The notes under the pieces were generated by a model, which saw nothing but the letters and a program-made list of their open reading frames with translations, did not search any database and was not told where the DNA came from. Position numbers and translations under genes: made by a program. A stretch of DNA of 64,000 nucleotides, from the NCBI RefSeq assembly GCF_900110275.1, contig NZ_FODC01000002.1:434001-498000 (forward strand). Direction: 5' to 3'. Each line of letters begins with the position of its first letter. Within the stretch, counting starts at the first letter, position 1. Shown here in pieces: positions 62,895 through 64,000 of this stretch. Source of the stretch: Duganella sp. CF517 (GTDB lineage: Bacteria > Pseudomonadota > Gammaproteobacteria > Burkholderiales > Burkholderiaceae_D).

Positions 62895-64000
62895 CTAACC
62901 GCCGCAGGCTTGCAACTGGGCGGCCGCCGCGGCGTTGGCCGGCACGCCCGCCGTCTTGACCACCACCGGCGGCGGCACCGCGCCCGGCTTGGCCACCGGA
63001 TGCGGCTCGATCAGCGGCATCAGGCTCGGCGCCAGCACCACCAGCAACTGCACCGGCAACGCGCTGGTGAAGTCGTAATTCTTCGATTCCGGCCCGTGCA
63101 CGTACGCCGTCATGCTGCCGAAGAAGCGCTCGCCGATATTGAACACGAACGTCGCCGAGCGGTTCACGTAGCGCGACTCGATCAACCGTCCGCCGCCGCC
63201 ATACACGTCGAAGCGCTGGTCGCCGGTACCGGTCTTGCCGCCGACCGGCAACTCGGTGCCGTCCGACTGCACGAACGCCATGCGCGCCCGCTTGGCCGTG
63301 CCGTCCGAGACCACGCCACGGATCGCGTCGGCGATCACGCGCGCCACTTCCGGCGACAGCACCTGCTCGTTGGTGGTGGCGGGGGCCTTGGTCACCACCG
63401 TCTCATACGGCGTGCCCTTGGCGAAGTGCAGCGACGAAATCCGCTGGCTGCTCTTGCGCACGCCGCCGTTGACGATGATCCCCATCATCTCGGCCAGCGC
63501 GGCCGGGCGGTCGGCCGACGCGCCCAAGGTCGTCGCGTACGACGGCACCAGCGATTCGAACGGGTAGCCCATCTTCTTCCACTGCTTGTGGATCTCCATG
63601 AAGCCTTCGACCTCGATCAGGCCGGCGATGCGGCGGTCCTGCGCGTGCTTGCGGTGCGTCTTGAACAGCCACGAATAGACTTCCTGGCGCTCCTTCTCGC
63701 TGGCCGCCGTCATCTGCGACAGCGTCGCCTTCGGATGCACGCGCATGTACGCGGCCATCCACAGCTCCAGCGGATGGATGCTGGCCAGGTAGCCGCGGTC
63801 GGGCAGCGACCACTTGTCGATCGCGTACTGGTCGTACAGCTTCTCGACGCGCTCGTCCGACACTTCGTTCTGCGACGGCAGGTATTCGTGCAGGAAGTCG
63901 CCGAACTGCTTGATGGTCGCGCCCGGATACACGGTGCGGTGGATCACCGCCAGCCGGGTCGGCGTGCTGCGGATGTTGGCCAGCAGGATCTTGTCCAGGT
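62895..64000 (-). CDS. penicillin-binding protein, transpeptidase part (5' end outside window)
   Basis: C-terminal about 368 residues of a peptidoglycan transpeptidase/transglycosylase-type protein; the frame stays open through base 64000 (LDKILLANIRSTPTRLAVIHRTVYPGATIKQF), so the true start is upstream. The conserved KTGT box is seen as VGGKTGTGDQRF. Earlier text typical of class A enzymes includes SYATTLGASADRPAALAEMMGIIVNGGV and VLSPEVARVIADAIRGVVSDGTAK. The GTG at 63947 is only an internal codon. The SxxK serine must lie in the missing part or be unrecognised here. It ends with a Pro/Ala/Val-rich tail. Role: cell-wall cross-linking in the periplasm. Confidence 0.85.
   Translation of the reverse strand, partial: LDKILLANIRSTPTRLAVIHRTVYPGATIKQFGDFLHEYLPSQNEVSDERVEKLYDQYAIDKWSLPDRGYLASIHPLELWMAAYMRVHPKATLSQMTAASEKERQEVYSWLFKTHRKHAQDRRIAGLIEVEGFMEIHKQWKKMGYPFESLVPSYATTLGASADRPAALAEMMGIIVNGGVRKSSQRISSLHFAKGTPYETVVTKAPATTNEQVLSPEVARVIADAIRGVVSDGTAKRARMAFVQSDGTELPVGGKTGTGDQRFDVYGGGGRLIESRYVNRSATFVFNIGERFFGSMTAYVHGPESKNYDFTSALPVQLLVVLAPSLMPLIEPHPVAKPGAVPPPVVVKTAGVPANAAAAAQLQACGG

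Noticed and set aside
63895..63947. Start of the penicillin-binding protein at GTG 63947
   Set aside because: The frame upstream stays open to the window edge and reads as conserved protein (LANIRSTPTRLA), so the gene is truncated by the window instead.

Overview
The window is high-GC DNA from a betaproteobacterium. It most likely belongs to the Oxalobacteraceae (Massilia / Duganella / Janthinobacterium group). I base this on the glnA-DUF4124-ntrB-ntrC order, the yhdP-nitrilase-tldD order, and the many TonB-dependent receptors (TBDRs) whose signal peptides begin M-[MI]-x-E-T-x-x-S-R-S-x-R. The assignment is inference from gene content; no rRNA or tRNA gene was seen.

Layout. 1-743: 5' part of an Opp/Dpp-type ABC permease. 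1.3-13.4 kb: four TBDRs, three forward and one convergent. 13.7-15.0 kb: aroG-type DAHP synthase on the minus strand, preceded by what looks like a complete attenuator (promoter, Phe/Tyr-rich leader peptide, antiterminator repeat, terminator). 15.3-18.0 kb: a fifth TBDR. 18.1-24.6 kb: minus-strand operon yhdP-nitrilase-tldD, divergent from glnE (24.8-27.6 kb). 27.7-34.5 kb: a small periplasmic Cache-domain protein and two tandem paralogous TBDRs. 34.6-37.7 kb: tkt-gap operon. 37.8-40.9 kb: an Oar-like TBDR. 41.5-44.3 kb: rsmE, a WrbA-like flavoprotein, and a TPR/aspartyl-hydroxylase protein. 44.4-47.3 kb: another TBDR, followed by a 1.2 kb stretch with no convincing gene. 48.5-51.6 kb: an FAD dehydrogenase converging on a GAF histidine kinase. 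51.9-54.6 kb: the tenth TBDR. 54.7-60.6 kb: corA, ntrC, ntrB, a DUF4124 gene and glnA, all minus strand. 60.9-64 kb: rhodanese, a membrane-anchored TAXI-type binding protein, and the C-terminal part of a penicillin-binding protein.

How the parts work together. Nitrogen control is unusually complete: glnE acts on GlnA at its adenylylation tyrosine, and ntrBC lies just downstream of glnA. The region upstream of glnA carries a sigma-54 promoter and three exact GCAC-N7-GTGC NtrC sites. Ten TBDRs in 64 kb imply heavy investment in outer-membrane uptake. None has a FecI/FecR pair, ExbBD or an inner-membrane transporter gene beside it.

Three signals stand out. (1) The aroG attenuator. (2) A shared promoter architecture, TTGACA-N13-nATGN-TYTKAT-like, upstream of eight of the ten TBDRs, often followed by a hairpin at the predicted 5' end of the mRNA. 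(3) A 19-bp block placed 72-73 bp upstream of the -35 box of two neighbouring TBDRs. All motif calls were made by eye and need statistical and experimental testing.
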